A DNA stretch of 41,764 bases from Ruminococcus sp. (GTDB taxonomy: Bacteria; Bacillota; Clostridia; Oscillospirales; Acutalibacteraceae), in assembly GCA_017456845.1 (NCBI GenBank), contig JAFTIP010000051.1:1-41764 (forward strand), in the 5' to 3' direction. A program made the translations under genes and the position numbers. Each line of letters starts with the position of its first letter. Position 1 is the stretch's first letter. The notes under the pieces are model-generated. The model made no database searches. It saw only the letters and a program-made list of their open reading frames with translations, and had not been told where the DNA came from. Shown here in pieces: positions 32,601 to 41,665 of the stretch.

Positions 32601-34208
32601 ATGGAAGTCAGATTTTTAGGAGCAACCCACGAGGTTACAGGAAGCTGTACTTATATCAACGTTTCGGGTAAGAATATTCTGATTGACTGTGGAATGGAGC
32701 AGGGAAAAGATGTTTTTGAGAACACCCTTCCCCCCGTTAATGCAAACGAAATTGACTACGTTTTTCTTACGCATGCCCACGTTGACCATTCGGGCAACTT
32801 GCCCCTTTTATATAAACAAGGCTTTAGCGGTACGGTTATTGCTACCAAAGAAACTGCAAATCTTTGTGAGATAATGCTCAGAGACTGTGCGTTTATTCAG
32901 GAAAGCGAGGCAAAGTTCAGAAGCCGCAAAGCCAAGCGTGCAGGTAAAGAGGCTGTAGAGCCTCTTTATACTCTGGAGGATGCCGAGGGCGTGCTTTCCC
33001 TTTTCCGCCCTTGTTCTTATCTGGAGCTTGTTACAATTGATGAAAGCATTACCTTAAGGTTTACTGATATCGGTCACCTTTTGGGCAGTGCCGCTATTGA
33101 AATATGGCTTACAGAAGCAGGCGTTACTAAGAAAATTGTTTTTTCAGGCGACGTTGGCAACGTAAACCAACCTATTATCAATAACCCCTCATATGTGGAG
33201 GAAGCCGATTTTGTTGTGTGCGAATCTACCTATGGAAACCGTCTGCACAACGCAAAGCGTCAGAATAGCATAGAGGTATTAGCTTCTGTGATTCAGCGAA
33301 CTTTAGACAGAGGCGGAAACCTTATTATTCCTTCCTTTGCAGTAGGCAGAACTCAGGAAATGCTTTACTTTATCCGCGAGATTAAGGAAAAAGGTCTTGT
33401 TAAGAATCACCACAATTTTCCTGTTTATGTAGATAGCCCCTTGGCAAATGAGGCTACGGGAATTTATCTTCAGTGCGATACAAGCTGTCTGGATGAAGAG
33501 TTTAAGGCAGTTATGAAGGACGGCAACAACCCGCTGTGGTTTGACGGGCTTAACACCTGCGTAACCAGTGACGAAAGCCGCCAGCTTAATATGAACACCA
33601 CGCCTAAGGTTATTATTTCTGCCAGCGGTATGTGTGAAGCAGGCAGAGTCTGCCATCATCTTAAGTATAATCTGTGGCGTAAGGAATGTACTCTGCTTTT
33701 TGTAGGATATCAGGCAGAAGGTACATTGGGCAGAAAAATCCACGACGGTGCTGAGTCGGTGCGTCTTTTCGGCGACGAAATTGCAGTTAACTGCGAGGTA
33801 AGTGAGCTTATAGGCGTAAGCGGTCACGCCGATAAGGAAGGGCTTTTAAACTGGCTTAAAGGCTTTAAAAAGAAACCTCAGCTTATCTTTGTTAATCACG
33901 GAGACGATGACGCTGTAAGGGATTTTTCCGATGCTGTTGAGCAGGAAATAAGCGTTAAAGCCTTTGCACCTTTCAGCGGTACAAGTTATGACTTGTTGAA
34001 AGGCGAGTTTATAGAAATTACCGAGGGTGTTCCTGTTAAGCAGAAAAACGCAAAGGAAAGGCAGTACCAAAGCCCCTTGCAGAAAACCCTTGTGTCATCT
34101 GCTAAAAAGCTTCTGGCACTTGCCGAGGGCTCGGCCGGAATACCAAATAAAGATATGAGAAATCTAACTAAGGAAATAGAAAGGCTTATTAAGGAATACC
34201 GAAGATAA
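32601..34208 (+). CDS. MBL-fold / beta-CASP ribonuclease-like protein
   Basis: A 535-residue zinc hydrolase. It has the metallo-beta-lactamase motif THAHVDHSG (57-65), GHLLGSAAIEIW, FSGDVG, then the beta-CASP part with SFAVGRTQEMLYF, SASGMCEAGRVCHHL and VSGHADKEGL. This is the plan of CPSF73-like RNA nucleases (bacterial RMM/YtmA-type proteins); RNA cleavage is likely but not shown. The C-terminal tail (about 470-535) is lysine-rich and may bind nucleic acid. AAAGGAT precedes the ATG. It is in one operon with the LOG gene and probably with the MATE gene 19 bases later. Confidence 0.9.
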   Translation: MEVRFLGATHEVTGSCTYINVSGKNILIDCGMEQGKDVFENTLPPVNANEIDYVFLTHAHVDHSGNLPLLYKQGFSGTVIATKETANLCEIMLRDCAFIQESEAKFRSRKAKRAGKEAVEPLYTLEDAEGVLSLFRPCSYLELVTIDESITLRFTDIGHLLGSAAIEIWLTEAGVTKKIVFSGDVGNVNQPIINNPSYVEEADFVVCESTYGNRLHNAKRQNSIEVLASVIQRTLDRGGNLIIPSFAVGRTQEMLYFIREIKEKGLVKNHHNFPVYVDSPLANEATGIYLQCDTSCLDEEFKAVMKDGNNPLWFDGLNTCVTSDESRQLNMNTTPKVIISASGMCEAGRVCHHLKYNLWRKECTLLFVGYQAEGTLGRKIHDGAESVRLFGDEIAVNCEVSELIGVSGHADKEGLLNWLKGFKKKPQLIFVNHGDDDAVRDFSDAVEQEISVKAFAPFSGTSYDLLKGEFIEITEGVPVKQKNAKERQYQSPLQKTLVSSAKKLLALAEGSAGIPNKDMRNLTKEIERLIKEYRR

Positions 34209-34227
34209 GCTTTCTTTGAATAGGGAA

Positions 34228-35619
34228 ATGGAACTTAAACGAAAATTAATAGGGGACAGGCATTTTTACAAAAAGGTGGCAGTCATTGCCTTGCCTGTCC
34301 TTGTGCAAAACATAATAACAAACTTTGTGTCGCTCGTTGACAACATTATGGTTGGTCAGGTGGGTACCGAGCAGATGTCGGGCGTTGCTATTGTTAACCA
34401 GCTTATTTTTGTGTTTAACATCTGTATTTTTGGCGGAATATCAGGGGCAGGTATTTTTACTGCCCAGTATTTCGGCAAAGGCGACCATAAGGGAGTAAGA
34501 GACACCTTCAGGGCAAAGCTTATAATTTGCCTTGCGGTTACCGTGATTGCCCTTGGGGTGTTTTTCTTCTTTAATCAGGAGCTTATATCCTTGTTCTTGC
34601 ATCAGAGCGACGACGGCTTGGACCTTTTGAAAACCTTGGAATACGCTCAAAGCTATATTTACATAATGCTACTGGGGCTTCTGCCCTTTGCTTTAACTCA
34701 GGCGTATTCGGGAACTTTGCGTGAAACAGGCCAGACGGTAGTGCCTATGGGGGCAGGTATTGCGGCTTTTCTGATTAACGTAAGCCTTAACTACGTTCTT
34801 ATTTTCGGTAAGCTGGGGGCTCCCCAATTAGGTGTTCAGGGTGCGGCTATTGCAACGGTTATTGCAAGATATGCCGAATGTCTGGTGGTAATCATCTGGA
34901 CTCATGCAAATAAAAATAAGTGCAAGTTTGTAAAGGGTACTTACAGAAGCTTTAAAATCCCCAAACCTCTTGTTAAGGACATTGCTACCAAGGGTGCACC
35001 TCTGATTTTAAACGAGGTTATGTGGTCGTTGGGTACCACTATGTTGGTACAGTGCTATTCGGTAAGAGGACTTGAAGCGGTTTCGGCTATGAATATTTCC
35101 TCAACGGTTTCAAACCTTTTCTTCTGTGCGTTCTTCGCACTTGGTTCGGCTGTTTCCATAATTGTTGGCCAGCTTTTAGGTGCGGGAGAGCTTGAGCGAG
35201 CAGTAGATGAAGACCGCAAGCTTATAGCCTTGGCTGTTGCGGTTTGCGTTGTGGTGGGAGCTGTGCTTTTTGTAACAGCACCTTTATTCCCGTCGGTTTA
35301 CAATACTACCGATTCTATCAAGATTCTTGCAACCTCGCTTTTAAGGGTAGCGGCGGTTATGATGCCCCTGAACGCCTTTGTGCATATGGCGTACTTTACG
35401 CTCCGCTCAGGCGGTAAAACTATTGTTACCTTCCTTTTCGACAGCGTGTTTGTATGGGGTGTTTCAATTCCTGTTGCCTTTACACTTTCAAGGTTTACAG
35501 GGCTTCCTGTTTTAGAACTTTACATAATCGTTCAGGCTTTAGAGCTTATTAAATGCGTAATAGGCTTTGTAATGTTAAAGAAAAAACTATGGGTTCAGAA
35601 CTTAGTTAAAGAAAATTAA
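34228..35619 (+). CDS. MATE-family efflux transporter (second)
   Basis: A 463-residue protein of the MATE family, different in sequence from the first. It starts MELKRKLIGDRHFYKKVAVI and continues with LPVLVQNIITNFVSLVDNIM, VGQVGTEQMSGVAIVNQL, then GTLRETGQTVVPMGAGI and the second-half VSIIVGQLLGAGELERA. About 12 membrane helices are expected. Substrate unknown. Start choice is uncertain: I use the ATG at 34228, but the TTG at 34216 is possible, and neither has a well-spaced binding site, which suggests coupling to the upstream gene. Confidence 0.9.
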   Translation: MELKRKLIGDRHFYKKVAVIALPVLVQNIITNFVSLVDNIMVGQVGTEQMSGVAIVNQLIFVFNICIFGGISGAGIFTAQYFGKGDHKGVRDTFRAKLIICLAVTVIALGVFFFFNQELISLFLHQSDDGLDLLKTLEYAQSYIYIMLLGLLPFALTQAYSGTLRETGQTVVPMGAGIAAFLINVSLNYVLIFGKLGAPQLGVQGAAIATVIARYAECLVVIIWTHANKNKCKFVKGTYRSFKIPKPLVKDIATKGAPLILNEVMWSLGTTMLVQCYSVRGLEAVSAMNISSTVSNLFFCAFFALGSAVSIIVGQLLGAGELERAVDEDRKLIALAVAVCVVVGAVLFVTAPLFPSVYNTTDSIKILATSLLRVAAVMMPLNAFVHMAYFTLRSGGKTIVTFLFDSVFVWGVSIPVAFTLSRFTGLPVLELYIIVQALELIKCVIGFVMLKKKLWVQNLVKEN

Positions 35620-35633
35620 ATGGGGGAAAGAAG

Positions 35634-36491
35634 ATGTTATACGTACTGGTTAATCCGTTGGCATCAAACGGAAAAGCAGAGGAAAATGTTCAGGAGGCTG
35701 TAAAAAACTTTAAGTGTGCGGACTTTAAGCAGTTAAGCCTTATTGACCTTGATGTAAAAACGCTTATAGAAAGTACAACAGCCGAAGATAATATTGTTAT
35801 TCTCGGCGGTGACGGTACCCTTAATCGCTTTGCAAACGATACCGCAGATATAGACTTTAACTGCCCTGTGTATCTTTATAAAAGCGGCACAGGCAACGAC
35901 TTTATGAAAGACGTTGAGGATAAGGTAGAGAACGATATGGTTCTTATTAACGAGTATCTTAAGGACTTGCCCATTATTACGGTAAAGGGCAAAAGCTACC
36001 GCTTTGTTAACGGCATCGGTTACGGAATCGATGGTATGTGCTGTGAGGTTGCGGATAAAATGCGTGCCGCGGGAAAGGAAAATATCAGCTACGCAGGTAT
36101 TTCAATTAAGCTTCTTATCCACGGCTATAAATGCCCCAATGCAAAAATCACCGTTGACGGCAAGGTTTATAATTTCAAAAAGGTATGGCTTGCCTCGGGT
36201 ATGAAGGGCAGATATTACGGCGGAGGTATGAACATTGCGCCTTCTCAGGACAGAACCTCAGGCAAATTAACCTCTGCAGTTATACATAACAGCGGTAAGC
36301 TTAAGACTCTTTTGGTGTTTCCCAAGCTTTTCAAGGGCGAGCATGTGAAGCATACAAAAATGTTTACTGCCATTGAAGGCAGAAAGATTACTGTTGAGTT
36401 TAGCCATCCAATGGCTTTGCAGATTGACGGCGAAACAGTTTTAGATGTAAGCTCCTATACCATTAAATCCCCTGTAAAGGTTAAAGCATAA
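35634..36491 (+). CDS. Diacylglycerol/lipid kinase family protein
   Basis: A 285-residue protein of the DAG-kinase catalytic-domain family (DgkB/YegS-like). It has the nucleotide-binding GGDGTLNRFAND (58-69), SGTGNDFMKDV (84-94), and GIGYGIDGMCCEVAD, then the beta-sandwich half with GMKGRYYGGGMNIAPSQD. Members phosphorylate diacylglycerol or other lipids; in Gram-positives DgkB recycles the lipid left by lipoteichoic-acid synthesis. The exact lipid is not readable here. The ATG at 35634 follows GGGGGAAAGAAG, 14 bases after the MATE stop. Confidence 0.9.
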   Translation: MLYVLVNPLASNGKAEENVQEAVKNFKCADFKQLSLIDLDVKTLIESTTAEDNIVILGGDGTLNRFANDTADIDFNCPVYLYKSGTGNDFMKDVEDKVENDMVLINEYLKDLPIITVKGKSYRFVNGIGYGIDGMCCEVADKMRAAGKENISYAGISIKLLIHGYKCPNAKITVDGKVYNFKKVWLASGMKGRYYGGGMNIAPSQDRTSGKLTSAVIHNSGKLKTLLVFPKLFKGEHVKHTKMFTAIEGRKITVEFSHPMALQIDGETVLDVSSYTIKSPVKVKA

Positions 36492-36560
36492 ATAGGCACG
36501 AGGAGTTTATGCATTAGAGAGGAATAAAATAAGGATATATTCGGTATCGGACTTATAGTT

Positions 36561-36941
36561 TTGCTGTTACTTGACGTAAATGTAATTTGGTTGTTCAGGG
36601 ATGCTATAATGGATTGTTTTAACAGTAATCATATTAAGCTGCCTAAAGCCAAGAATCTGTTTTACTGGCTGATGTTAAAATGTGATTTGCAGCAACTGAA
36701 GAAATACAATAAAGAATGCATAATTACCCATAGATTTTATGTGTGGTATGATGTTGTCAGTTTGCTTATGTATTTGGTTTCAGTTTTATTTTATTTCATT
36801 TTACCAAGCAATGTTTTTGATATTGTGCTGATAGTATTCATTGCATTTAAGTTTATCGCTCTTTGCCTTGTAGTGATTTTTTTGTTTCCAAACGGCTCTC
36901 GTTCTATTTCTATTTTCAACAAGCGAAACAAAAGCAAGTGA
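36561..36941 (+). CDS. Small membrane protein, doubtful or decayed start
   Basis: An open frame of up to 126 residues that I do not recognise. It has two hydrophobic segments (YDVVSLLMYLVSVLFYFI and IVLIVFIAFKFIALCLVVIF, about 63-110) and a basic tail. Its base use is more AT-rich than its neighbours. The TTG at 36561 has no binding site. The frame extends upstream to 36528 and would add a hydrophobic NKDIFGIGLIVLL stretch, with AGAGAGG just before it (36516-36522) but no start codon, as if an ATG there had been lost. A real but damaged gene, or an uncommon start, is possible. Confidence 0.4.
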   Translation: MLLLDVNVIWLFRDAIMDCFNSNHIKLPKAKNLFYWLMLKCDLQQLKKYNKECIITHRFYVWYDVVSLLMYLVSVLFYFILPSNVFDIVLIVFIAFKFIALCLVVIFLFPNGSRSISIFNKRNKSK

Positions 36942-36961
36942 TATATTATTGATAATAATTT

Positions 36962-36992
36962 TCGGGTGTTCCGCTATGAACACCCGATTTTT
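36962..36992 (+). terminator. Terminator after the small membrane protein
   Basis: TCGGGTGTTC (36962-36971) and GAACACCCGA (36978-36987) form a perfect 10-bp stem, then TTTTT. It isolates the clp operon from upstream transcription. Bases 36993-37081 hold nothing I can name. Confidence 0.9.
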
Positions 36993-37081
36993 ATATTTGT
37001 AAATAAGAAAATCAAAGAAAAACGAAGAATATAAGAGCAAATGAGAGGATGATACTGATTTTAGATGAAAAAATAAACCAA

Positions 37082-37114
37082 TTTGACTTTAACTGACTTT
37101 GACTTTCTCTGACT
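37082..37114 (-). promoter_or_regulatory. Two abutting CtsR operators
   Basis: The CtsR box is a direct heptad repeat, RGTCAAA-N3-RGTCAAA. On the minus strand there are heptads at 37108-37114 (AGTCAGA), 37098-37104 (AGTCAAA), 37092-37098 (AGTCAGT) and 37082-37088 (AGTCAAA). They pair into two operators, each with the 3-base spacer, sharing base 37098. The second overlaps the -35 box of the promoter. Confidence 0.88.
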
Positions 37115-37127
37115 TTCAGGCTAAAAT
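37099..37127 (+). promoter_or_regulatory. Promoter of the ctsR-clpC operon
   Basis: TTGACT (37099-37104), 17 bases, TAAAAT (37122-37127). The -35 lies inside a CtsR heptad, which explains repression. A TATAAT at 37173-37178 lacks a -35 at the right distance. Confidence 0.7.
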
Positions 37128-37129
37128 AT

Positions 37130-37153
37130 AGTCAAAGGTCAGGAAAGGACAAA
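37130..37153 (+). promoter_or_regulatory. Third CtsR operator, plus orientation
   Basis: GGTCAGG (37137-37143), AAA, GGACAAA (37147-37153), with an extra AGTCAAA half-site abutting at 37130-37136. It lies just after the expected transcription start, in the opposite orientation to the first two operators. Confidence 0.7.
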
Positions 37154-37194
37154 TTACACTAAACCTTTTCCGTATAATAAAAGAGGTGACGTAT

Positions 37195-37647
37195 ATGCGG
37201 CTTAGCGATATGCTGACAGAATATATAATGGATATGATTAACGAAACCGGCGACGCCGAGATAAAGCGTAACGAGCTTGCAAACCATTTCGGTTGTGTGC
37301 CAAGCCAGATAAATTATGTGCTTACATCCAGATTTACCCCTGAGCAGGGTTATATAGTCGAATCAAGGAGAGGCGGCGGAGGTTACATCCGAATTACAAG
37401 AGTTAATACGGATAAATCTGCATCCTTAATGCATATTGTTAATTCTGTGGGTAACAGCCTTGACAGAATGACAGCAGAAGTAATGATTAACAACCTTTTA
37501 GCTGTAAATGCAATAAATGCAGATACCGCCAGACTTTTAGCCTCAGCCTTAAGTGACAGGGCTTTATCGCCTGTGGAACCAAGGGGCAGGGATATTGTAA
37601 GAGCAAGTATTTTTAAGAATATGATTTTAAATCTAACAGGGAGGTAA
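37195..37647 (+). CDS. ctsR: Heat-shock repressor CtsR
   Basis: CtsR represses clp genes by binding heptad repeats and lets go on heat or protein stress. The 150-residue protein has an N-terminal winged helix (ELANHFGCVPSQINYVLTSR), the glycine-rich thermosensing wing RGGGGYIRI (59-67), and a C-terminal dimer domain with NNLLAVNAINADTARLLASAL. The ATG at 37195 follows AGAGGTGACGTAT; a GTG three codons earlier overlaps the site. Three CtsR operators precede it, so it controls its own operon with mcsA, mcsB and clpC. Confidence 0.95.
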   Translation: MRLSDMLTEYIMDMINETGDAEIKRNELANHFGCVPSQINYVLTSRFTPEQGYIVESRRGGGGYIRITRVNTDKSASLMHIVNSVGNSLDRMTAEVMINNLLAVNAINADTARLLASALSDRALSPVEPRGRDIVRASIFKNMILNLTGR

Positions 37648-37651
37648 TAAT

Positions 37652-38161
37652 ATGAAATGTCAGAAATGTAATCACAGAGAAGCCAACACCCACATAAAAA
37701 AAGTGGTAAACGGCGAGTACACAGAGTATATGCTCTGTAGCGAGTGTGCCCATGCTATGGGGTACGATAACGTATTTGATCTTGAAATGCCTGATATGTT
37801 CGGGGGGTTACTCCAAAGCTTTTTCGGCGGTGCATTGCCTGCCCGCTCAGGTGCATCCAGATGTCCTGTGTGCGGCAGTACCTACGGCGACATAACAAAC
37901 ACAGGCAAGGTGGGCTGTGCAAATTGCTACGATGCTTTTTATGAGGAACTCTTGCCCTCAATAAAACGAATTCACGGCAACACTCAACACTCCGGTAAGG
38001 TGCCTCAGAGTATCGAATACACTGAGGTAAAGAAAGGTGATGAGTGTGAGAATGAGCTGGAAAGACTGAAGCATGAGCTTAAAAAGGCAATAGATGAGCA
38101 GAATTTTGAGCTTGCGGCAGAGCTTCGAGACAAAATTAAGGCAAAGGAGGCAGAAAAATGA
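37652..38161 (+). CDS. mcsA: McsA, activator of the arginine kinase
   Basis: A 169-residue protein with two double zinc-finger parts: CQKC with CSEC (3-6, 29-32) and CPVCG with CANC in the middle. A UVR motif follows at the C-terminus (LKKAIDEQNFELAAELRDKI). McsA activates the McsB arginine kinase and helps deliver clients to ClpC. It begins 4 bases after ctsR and overlaps mcsB by four bases (ATGA). Confidence 0.93.
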   Translation: MKCQKCNHREANTHIKKVVNGEYTEYMLCSECAHAMGYDNVFDLEMPDMFGGLLQSFFGGALPARSGASRCPVCGSTYGDITNTGKVGCANCYDAFYEELLPSIKRIHGNTQHSGKVPQSIEYTEVKKGDECENELERLKHELKKAIDEQNFELAAELRDKIKAKEAEK

Positions 38162-39153
38162 GTGATGCAGTAATCATTTCCTCCCGTGTGCGTTTAGCCC
38201 GAAACTTAAGGGATTATCCATTTCCAAACCGAATGACCGATGCAGGGCGTGATGAAATTTGCGAAAAGGTTAAGGCGGTTACATGCGGAAAAGATTTTTG
38301 CGGCTATAAATTTATGGCGGTAAAAATGGAGGACGTAAACGAGTTTGACCGAGTTGCAATGGTGGAACGTCACCTTATAAGTCCGGAGTTTGCATCAGGT
38401 GATAAGGGTAAGTTTTTAATTACCACTGAAAATGAGGAAATCAGCATAATGGTAGGTGAGGAGGACCACCTGAGAATTCAGGTGATTCTGCCTACTTTCG
38501 ATATTGAAAAAGCCTATGAAATTGCCGACAACCTTGACACTGAGCTTGATAAACACCTGCACTTTGCCTTTGATAAGCGCCTTGGTTATCTTACTCAGTG
38601 CCCTACAAACTTAGGCACAGGTATGAGGGCAAGCATTATGATGCATCTGCCTGCTTTAAAGGAAAGCCGCACGGTTTCACGCATAGCCGCCAATCTTTCG
38701 AAGCTTGGCCTTGTAATACGCGGAGCTTTTGGTGAGGATACCGAGGCACGAGGTGCTATGTATCAGATTAGCAATCAGGTAAGCCTTGGTATTTCAGAGA
38801 AAGCTGCCATAGATAATTTAAAAAGCATCACCGAGCAGCTTGTAAACTCCGAGCTTAAAACCAGAGAAACAATGATGCAAAGCTTTGAGTATCAGGATAA
38901 AATCGGAAGAAGTTACGGTATTTTAATTACCGCAAGGCTAATAAGCCACAAGGAAGCAGTTAAGCTTCTTTCAAACTTAAGGGTAGGAATTTGTGAAGGA
39001 CTTATAGACAGCGTAACTCTGGAAACTGTGGACAGTTTGATGCTTAAAATTCAGCCTGCAAGCATTATGAGGCTTAAGGGTACAAGGCTTACGCCTGACG
39101 AACGTGACAGAGTAAGAGCTGAAATAATCAGAGAGGAGTTAAAATTCAGATAA
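38158..39153 (+). CDS. mcsB: Protein arginine kinase McsB
   Basis: McsB phosphorylates arginines of damaged proteins and so marks them for ClpCP; it can also inactivate CtsR. The 331-residue protein is a phosphagen-kinase-type enzyme with SSRVRLARNLRDYPFPNRM near the N-terminus, LGYLTQCPTNLGTGMRAS around the catalytic Cys, and RGAFGEDTEARGAMYQISNQ. It is shorter than some Bacillus homologues (about 360 residues), mainly at the C-terminus. It overlaps mcsA by ATGA and precedes clpC. Confidence 0.94.
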   Translation: MSDAVIISSRVRLARNLRDYPFPNRMTDAGRDEICEKVKAVTCGKDFCGYKFMAVKMEDVNEFDRVAMVERHLISPEFASGDKGKFLITTENEEISIMVGEEDHLRIQVILPTFDIEKAYEIADNLDTELDKHLHFAFDKRLGYLTQCPTNLGTGMRASIMMHLPALKESRTVSRIAANLSKLGLVIRGAFGEDTEARGAMYQISNQVSLGISEKAAIDNLKSITEQLVNSELKTRETMMQSFEYQDKIGRSYGILITARLISHKEAVKLLSNLRVGICEGLIDSVTLETVDSLMLKIQPASIMRLKGTRLTPDERDRVRAEIIREELKFR

Positions 39154-39195
39154 ATTATTTAAGGTAATTGAAAAATAGGAAGGGATTGAAGGTAT

Positions 39196-41637
39196 ATGTA
39201 TCAGTTTAAGGGATTTACACAAAAAGCCAACGAAGCTATGAATCTGGCAATCAGAAGCGCCGCCGAAATGGGCCACACCTATATCGGCACCGAGCATATG
39301 CTCTTAGGTCTTTTAAAAGAGCAAACAGGTGTAGCTGCCGCTACTCTTAATGAATGCGGTTTAAAGGAAGAAAGCCTTAAAGAAAAAATCGAGGCAACTA
39401 TAGGCAAGGGTGTTAAAACCACTCTTACTCCTGAGGATTTTACTCCGAGAACAAAGCGTGTTATGCAAACTGCGGTTATAACCTCAGCACAGGTAGGCCA
39501 CAGCTTTGTGGGTACCGAGCACCTTTTGGTGGCTCTGCTTTCAGAGCGTGACTCCTATGCCGTTAAATTTATGGAGGAGCTTTCGGTTTCCGTAAATTCG
39601 GTTTTAACTGCACTTAAAGGAGCATTAAGCGAAGAGGCAGAAAAGGATTTTTCTCCTCAGTCGGCTGAAAGAGCCAAGGATTCCAAGGGTAAAAACAAGA
39701 ACCTCGAAAAATTTGGCAGAGACCTTACCGAAGCCGCAGAAAAAGGAGAGATTGACCCTGTAATCGGCAGAGAGCAGGAAATCCGCCGAGTTATTGAAAT
39801 TCTTTCACGCAGAACAAAAAATAATCCCGTGCTTATTGGCGAGCCGGGTGTTGGTAAAACTGCAGTTGCCGAGGGATTGGCACTTAAAATAGCAAAAGGC
39901 GAGGTGCCTGAGCTTTTAAAGGATAAAAAGGTACTGAGCCTTAACTTAACAGGTATGATTGCAGGCACAAAGTACCGCGGTGATTTTGAAGAGCGAATCA
40001 AAGGAGTTATTGACGAGCTTAAGAAAGATAAAAACACAATACTGTTTATCGATGAGCTTCATACAATCGTTGGCGCAGGCTCGGCTGAAGGCTCTGCTGA
40101 TGCAGCAAATATTTTAAAGCCTACCCTTGCCAAGGGCGACTTTCAGGTTATAGGAGCCACAACACTTAACGAGTACAGAAAATATATTGAAAAGGACTCT
40201 GCTTTGGAAAGACGTTTTCAGCCCGTTAAGGTAGGTGAGCCTACTAAAGATGAGGCCAAGGAAATACTTAAGGGACTCAGAGATAAGTACGAGGCACACC
40301 ATAAGGTGAAAATTTCCGACGAGGCCATTGATGCTGCAGTTGAGCTTTCGGTAAGATATATTGCAGACCGATATTTGCCCGATAAAGCCATTGACCTTAT
40401 TGACGAAAGTGCTTCGCGTTTAAGGCTTAAGGAGCAGACAGCGCCGCCTGAACTTAAGAAAATTGAGGATGAAATCGCGAAGCTTGAGATTGAAAAGGCT
40501 GAGGCTGTTTCTAATCAGGACTTCGAGCGTGCCGCCAAGGTAAGAGATAAGCAGAAAAGCTTAAAAGAATCCCTTGAAGCAGAGAAAGAAAAATGGAAAA
40601 CAGATACAGAGTCAAACATTGCGGTAGTCGGCAAAGAGGATATTGCAAAGACTGTTTCCGATTGGTCGGGTGTGCCTGCCGAGGAGCTTACAAAAGAAGA
40701 AAGCGAAAGGCTTTTAAACCTTGAAGCTGAGCTTCACAACCGTGTAATTGGTCAGGAAGAGGCAGTTACTGCCGTTGCCAAAGCGATTCGCCGAGGCAGG
40801 GCAGGTCTAAAAGAGGAAAACCGACCCGTAGGTTCTTTTATCTTCTTAGGACCCACGGGTGTTGGTAAAACCGAGCTTACAAAATCCTTGGCAAGTGCAA
40901 TGTTTGGCGATGAAAATGCAATGCTCCGCCTTGATATGAGCGAGTATATGGAAAAGCACACGGTATCAAAGCTTATCGGTTCACCTCCGGGATACGTGGG
41001 CTATGATGAGGGCGGTCAGCTTACCGAGAAGGTAAGAAGAAAGCCTTACTCCGTAATCCTTTTCGACGAGATTGAAAAAGCTCATCCCGACGTTTTCAAT
41101 ATGCTTCTGCAGATTCTTGAGGACGGAAGGCTCACAGATTCTCAGGGCCGTACCGTAAGCTTCAAAAATACGGTAATTATTATGACCTCAAACGTAGGTG
41201 CAAGGCTCATTACAGATAAATCCACGTCGCTGGGTTTTGATACTCAGGCAGAGAGTAAGCGTGATAACATTAAGGAAACTGTAATGGCAGAGCTTAAAAA
41301 GGTTTTCAGACCTGAGTTTTTAAACCGTATTGACGATATTATAGTTTTCAATAAGCTTACCAAGGATGAGGTTAAAAAGATAGCAGAGCTTATGCTCAAA
41401 AATTTAGGCGAAAGGCTTAATAATTTAGGCTATGAGCTTCGGTTTACCGAAAAAGCTTTGGAGCGTATTGCCGAGGAAGGTTTTGATGAAGCTTATGGTG
41501 CTCGCCCCATAAGACGTGCTGTGCGAAGCTTAGTTGAGGATGAACTCAGCGAAAAGCTTTTAAGCGGAGATTTTGAGGGGAAGGCAAGGATTTGTTGCGA
41601 TTGTGACACGGGTAAAATGATATTTACCGCAGAGTAA
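39196..41637 (+). CDS. clpC: ATP-dependent Clp protease ATP-binding subunit ClpC
   Basis: An 813-residue AAA+ unfoldase that feeds ClpP. Parts: a double Clp-N domain (about 1-145, with HTYIGTEHMLLGLL and HSFVGTEHLLVALL), AAA module 1 with Walker A GEPGVGKTA (215-223) and ILFIDELHT, a UVR-containing middle domain (about 425-465, NQDFERAAKVRDKQ) that binds McsB/adaptors, and AAA module 2 with Walker A GPTGVGKTE (552-560), ILFDEIEKAHPDVFN and the sensor-2 GARPIRRAV. The middle domain marks it as ClpC and not ClpB or ClpE. ClpP itself is not in the window. It lies 42 bases after mcsB. Confidence 0.96.
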   Translation: MYQFKGFTQKANEAMNLAIRSAAEMGHTYIGTEHMLLGLLKEQTGVAAATLNECGLKEESLKEKIEATIGKGVKTTLTPEDFTPRTKRVMQTAVITSAQVGHSFVGTEHLLVALLSERDSYAVKFMEELSVSVNSVLTALKGALSEEAEKDFSPQSAERAKDSKGKNKNLEKFGRDLTEAAEKGEIDPVIGREQEIRRVIEILSRRTKNNPVLIGEPGVGKTAVAEGLALKIAKGEVPELLKDKKVLSLNLTGMIAGTKYRGDFEERIKGVIDELKKDKNTILFIDELHTIVGAGSAEGSADAANILKPTLAKGDFQVIGATTLNEYRKYIEKDSALERRFQPVKVGEPTKDEAKEILKGLRDKYEAHHKVKISDEAIDAAVELSVRYIADRYLPDKAIDLIDESASRLRLKEQTAPPELKKIEDEIAKLEIEKAEAVSNQDFERAAKVRDKQKSLKESLEAEKEKWKTDTESNIAVVGKEDIAKTVSDWSGVPAEELTKEESERLLNLEAELHNRVIGQEEAVTAVAKAIRRGRAGLKEENRPVGSFIFLGPTGVGKTELTKSLASAMFGDENAMLRLDMSEYMEKHTVSKLIGSPPGYVGYDEGGQLTEKVRRKPYSVILFDEIEKAHPDVFNMLLQILEDGRLTDSQGRTVSFKNTVIIMTSNVGARLITDKSTSLGFDTQAESKRDNIKETVMAELKKVFRPEFLNRIDDIIVFNKLTKDEVKKIAELMLKNLGERLNNLGYELRFTEKALERIAEEGFDEAYGARPIRRAVRSLVEDELSEKLLSGDFEGKARICCDCDTGKMIFTAE

Positions 41638-41665
41638 CTTTTATATAAAGGTATTGGGAAATAGG

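Noticed and set aside
36801-37040. Minus-strand open frame over the small membrane gene and terminator
   Set aside because: It crosses a terminator hairpin, has no binding site and no recognisable composition; taken as chance.
37173-37178. TATAAT as the main -10 box of ctsR
   Set aside because: No -35-like hexamer lies 16-18 bases upstream; the TTGACT-17-TAAAAT pair overlapping the CtsR boxes fits better.
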